Shown here: piece by piece, positions 62,003 through 64,000 of the stretch
Position numbering within the stretch: position 1 is the stretch's first letter
Layout of the letters: every line of letters starts with the position of its first letter
DNA from: Lachnospiraceae bacterium
GTDB taxonomy: Bacteria; Bacillota; Clostridia; Lachnospirales; Lachnospiraceae
Assembly: GCA_015056865.1 (NCBI GenBank)
Contig: SVFM01000010.1
Span: forward strand, 1 to 64,000
Direction: 5' to 3'
DNA: 64,000 bases
Notes under the pieces: generated by a model
The model's database searches: none
Seen by the model: only the letters and a program-made list of their open reading frames with translations
Told to the model about the DNA's origin: nothing
Translations under genes and position numbers: made by a program

Positions 62003-63301
62003 TCAGTCATTATTTTCTTCTTTGTTTTCTGTGGTTTCTTCTTCCTCAACCTTTTCAGGAAGGGTCATCAAAACCTTTTCAATACGATTCTTGTCAATAC
62101 CTTGCACCTTCAAAGTAATACCGTTTTCCAGGACTACTTCTTCGCCATCTTCGGGCAGACGGTCCAGGGATTCAATGATGATACCTCCGATGGAGTCGTA
62201 ATCCTCGGATTCCAATTCAGTATCCAGAGCGTCATTGATATCGTCCAGTTTCATGCTTCCTTCTACAAGATATGTGTTTTCTGTAAGTTCCTGGATCAGT
62301 TCTTCCTCATCCTCATCGTACTCATCCCGGATCTCGCCCACGATTTCTTCCAGCAGATCTTCCAGAGTGATCATACCTACCGTTGCACCGTACTCATTTA
62401 GTACAAAGGATACATTCATGGTTTTTTCACGCATTTCCAGCAGCAGGTCAGCGGTCTTTTTTAATTCATAGGTGTAGTAAGCTTCCCTGACGATCTTTTC
62501 AATGTGGAAATCGTTCTGATCAGAGTGGAGCAGAAAATCCTTTATATTTACCAGTCCCACAATATTATCCTGATCCTCTTTATAGACAGGTATGCGGGTG
62601 TACATAGATTCCCGAAAGATTTCCAATAGTTCCTGATAGGAAGCGTCCATGCTGACAGTTACCATGTTGATCCTGGGGATCATGATATCTTTAGCCACAG
62701 AATCAGAGAAATCGAATACATTGTATATCATTTCACGCTCTTCAGACTCAATGGCCCCGTCCTCATGCCCAACATCCACATAGGTCTTTAGATCTGTTGC
62801 AGTAATGAGATTGCGCTTGTTGGGATCTACGTGTAGGAGCCTGAGGACTGCATTGGAGAGCTTTTCCACAATAAAAATAATTGGGGTCAAAAGCTTCATT
62901 AGCCCATATATGATCTTACAATAAGCAAGGGAAATTTTTTCTGAATTGGCAATCGCCCAGTTTTTGGGGCTGATCTCACCAAAAATGAGTACCAGTACGG
63001 TCAGTATACCTGTGGCTATGCCTACATATGTATTTCCCCATATGCGGATCACAAGTGAGGTCATAAGGGAGGACGCACTGATGTTTACGATATTGTTTCC
63101 GATAAGAATGGTGCTGAGCATTTTGCCATAGTTGCCAAGTATCTTGTTGACAATAACAGCACGTTTGTTTCCTTCTTCTTCCAAGGTTCGCATTCGGACT
63201 CGGTTGACAGTGGATAAAGCCGTTTCAGCAGAGGAAAAGAAGGATGAAAGAATTAGTAATATTACAGTAGCTATACTTTGTATGACACCGGGGGTATCCA
63301 T
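62003..63301 (-). CDS. CNNM/CorC-family transporter (hemolysin-like), copy 2
   Basis: The 432-residue protein has a CNNM membrane domain (IQSIATVILLILSSFFSSAETALSTV at the start, FGEISPKNWAIANSE), a CBS pair (RIPVYKEDQDNIVGLVNIKDFL, VSFVLNEYGATVGMITLEDLLEEIV) and a C-terminal CorC/HlyC domain, with an acidic tail. It is a paralogue of the gene at 52599-53894. ATG 63301 has AAAGGAG 13 bases upstream, which is long. An in-frame ATG at 63334 has no site at all. It has its own promoter and lies divergent from the TIGR04086 gene. Confidence 0.88.
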   Translation of the reverse strand: MDTPGVIQSIATVILLILSSFFSSAETALSTVNRVRMRTLEEEGNKRAVIVNKILGNYGKMLSTILIGNNIVNISASSLMTSLVIRIWGNTYVGIATGILTVLVLIFGEISPKNWAIANSEKISLAYCKIIYGLMKLLTPIIFIVEKLSNAVLRLLHVDPNKRNLITATDLKTYVDVGHEDGAIESEEREMIYNVFDFSDSVAKDIMIPRINMVTVSMDASYQELLEIFRESMYTRIPVYKEDQDNIVGLVNIKDFLLHSDQNDFHIEKIVREAYYTYELKKTADLLLEMREKTMNVSFVLNEYGATVGMITLEDLLEEIVGEIRDEYDEDEEELIQELTENTYLVEGSMKLDDINDALDTELESEDYDSIGGIIIESLDRLPEDGEEVVLENGITLKVQGIDKNRIEKVLMTLPEKVEEEETTENKEENND

Positions 63302-63348
63302 GATAATAAGTTTACTCCTTTCAATTTGCATCAATGAAACAGTTACAT

Positions 63349-63376
63349 CTTATAATAAATATAAGTTCATTGTCAA
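63349..63376 (-). promoter_or_regulatory. Promoter of CNNM copy 2
   Basis: On the minus strand TTGACA (63376-63371), 16 bases, TATAAG (63354-63349). This lies in the region between divergent genes. A TATAAT at 63396-63401 on the plus strand may serve the TIGR04086 gene but has no good -35. Confidence 0.7.
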
Positions 63377-63445
63377 GTTGCTGTGCCAAGTTACATATAA
63401 TTTTAACAGTAAAAAAGAAAGTGAATACTTGAAGGGGACAATGAT

Positions 63446-63835
63446 ATGGAAAGAGCTGGAAGGATAAATAATGAAAAAGGACGTATACCGTTTGGATTTA
63501 TGGGGAAATGGCTTCTTTTTTCCTACATATTAACAGCCGGTCTGTTGATGCTGTTGGCTCTTTTACTGTACCGCATGGACTTGTCACAAAAAATCGTGTC
63601 TATCGGCGTTATAGTGATTTATGTGGCAGCCTCATTTTTGGCAGGATTTATGGTGGGGAAAAAGATTGGAAACCGGAAATTTCTGTGGGGATTTCTCATG
63701 GGTAGTGCATACTTCGGGGTCTTGGCAGTGATATCTATATTGATGAATCATTCAGCCCAGGGAGTGGCGGAAAACTTTTTTACGGTTTATGTGATCTGTG
63801 CAGGCAGTGGCATGCTGGGCGGTATGCTTGGATGA
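63446..63835 (+). CDS. TIGR04086-family membrane protein
   Basis: The 129-residue protein has four predicted membrane segments (FSYILTAGLLMLLALLLY, VIVIYVAASFLAGFMVG, LMGSAYFGVLAVISILM and VYVICAGSGMLGGMLG) after a short charged N-terminus. This pattern matches the TIGR04086 family, which is defined by its position next to SCIFF peptide genes in clostridia. A role in the SCIFF pathway, for example in export or assembly, is inferred from this pairing only. AAGGGGACA precedes the ATG. The SCIFF gene starts 120 bases after its stop with its own promoter. Confidence 0.82.
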   Translation: MERAGRINNEKGRIPFGFMGKWLLFSYILTAGLLMLLALLLYRMDLSQKIVSIGVIVIYVAASFLAGFMVGKKIGNRKFLWGFLMGSAYFGVLAVISILMNHSAQGVAENFFTVYVICAGSGMLGGMLG

Positions 63836-63852
63836 AAAATGAAAAAAAACCT

Positions 63853-63880
63853 TTTACAAATAGGAAATATATGTTATACT
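63853..63880 (+). promoter_or_regulatory. Promoter of the SCIFF gene
   Basis: TTTACA (63853-63858), 16 bases, TATACT (63875-63880). The start near 63887 gives a leader of about 68 bases before the ATG at 63955. Confidence 0.65.
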
Positions 63881-63954
63881 ACATAAGTATCAGTGAAAGC
63901 TGATCAAATAAAGCATAGTCATAATGAAAGACATATATTTAAGGAGGCTGTTTT

Positions 63955-64000
63955 ATGAAGCACATTAAGACATTAAGTACCAGAGACCTGAAGGAATCTA
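63955..64000 (+). CDS. scfA: SCIFF six-cysteine RiPP precursor peptide (5' part, cut by window edge)
   Basis: Only 15 codons are present: MKHIKTLSTRDLKES. They match the strongly conserved start of SCIFF ('six cysteines in forty-five residues') precursors, nearly universal in Clostridia. In these the cysteines near the C-terminus are cross-linked by a radical SAM SPASM maturase to give a ranthipeptide-type product. AAGGAGG at 63941-63947 lies 7 bases before the ATG. The cysteine region and the expected maturase gene lie past the right edge. The upstream TIGR04086 gene supports the identification. Confidence 0.85.
   Translation, partial: MKHIKTLSTRDLKES

Noticed and set aside
1-64000. CRISPR array or insertion sequence
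   Set aside because: No regularly spaced repeats and no transposase-like protein were seen anywhere in the window.

Overview
The window reads as chromosome of a Gram-positive anaerobe of class Clostridia, most likely a Lachnospiraceae-type gut bacterium. The evidence is strong Shine-Dalgarno sites, TTGACA/TATAAT promoters, moderate GC, the clostridial neighbours hemZ, a DUF815 ATPase, UPF0210 and UPF0237, a pta-ackA acetate pathway, and at the right edge the start of a SCIFF six-cysteine peptide gene beside its usual TIGR04086 membrane-protein partner. The species cannot be named from sequence reading alone. No phage module, transposase or CRISPR array was seen.

Layout. 1-158: 3' end of a 23S rRNA gene and its terminator, with no 5S gene after it. 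246-4512: a degenerate sirtuin-like gene, hisH-hisF, ung and a ceramidase-like hydrolase. 4541-10530: tRNA-Leu(CAA), then a catabolic-looking island (DeoR regulator, OPA-type transporter, GtrA-like protein, two putative glycoside hydrolases). 10535-13283: minus-strand araB and a YeiH-type exporter under a consensus promoter. 13376-20733: a membrane zinc-finger protein, polA-coaE-walJ, an ACT protein with UPF0210, and tmcAL. 20762-23345: pta-ackA with a 137-bp structured element lodged between the genes. 23387-28324: a large unknown surface-type protein, a LysR regulator and a second ceramidase-like gene. 28404-36126: pheA, an AAA ATPase, the ppx-ppk polyphosphate pair, maf, a HAD phosphatase and a small acidic protein. 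36211-41365: pyrH-frr-uppS-cdsA-dxr-rseP, covering RNA precursor, ribosome recycling, lipid carrier, phospholipid, isoprenoid and envelope proteolysis functions. 41377-46661: apt, relA/spoT, an MBL hydrolase and hemZ. 46761-47772: a lone AT-rich ORF6N-PLD gene with twin palindromes. 47844-54520: hisS-aspS, a phosphopantetheinyl transferase, an HD hydrolase, a CNNM transporter with a long structured leader, and an amidase. 54529-61998: a phosphate regulon (pstSCAB, Na/Pi cotransporter, phoB-phoR) with two arrays of 11-bp Pho-box-like repeats. 62003-64000: a second CNNM gene, the TIGR04086 protein and the truncated SCIFF gene.

How it fits together. Phosphate uptake (pst, Na/Pi cotransporter), its sensing (PhoBR) and polyphosphate storage and turnover (ppk, ppx) lie in one window, although ppx-ppk shows no obvious Pho box. 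The two ceramidase-like proteins have no signal peptides and sit beside catabolic regulators, so they probably act on internalised amide substrates. The most unusual items are the twin 25-bp palindromes of the ORF6N-PLD gene, the structured element between pta and ackA, the CNNM leader RNA with mutually exclusive helices, the sirtuin-like protein with substituted NAD/catalytic residues, and the SCIFF locus cut by the window edge.
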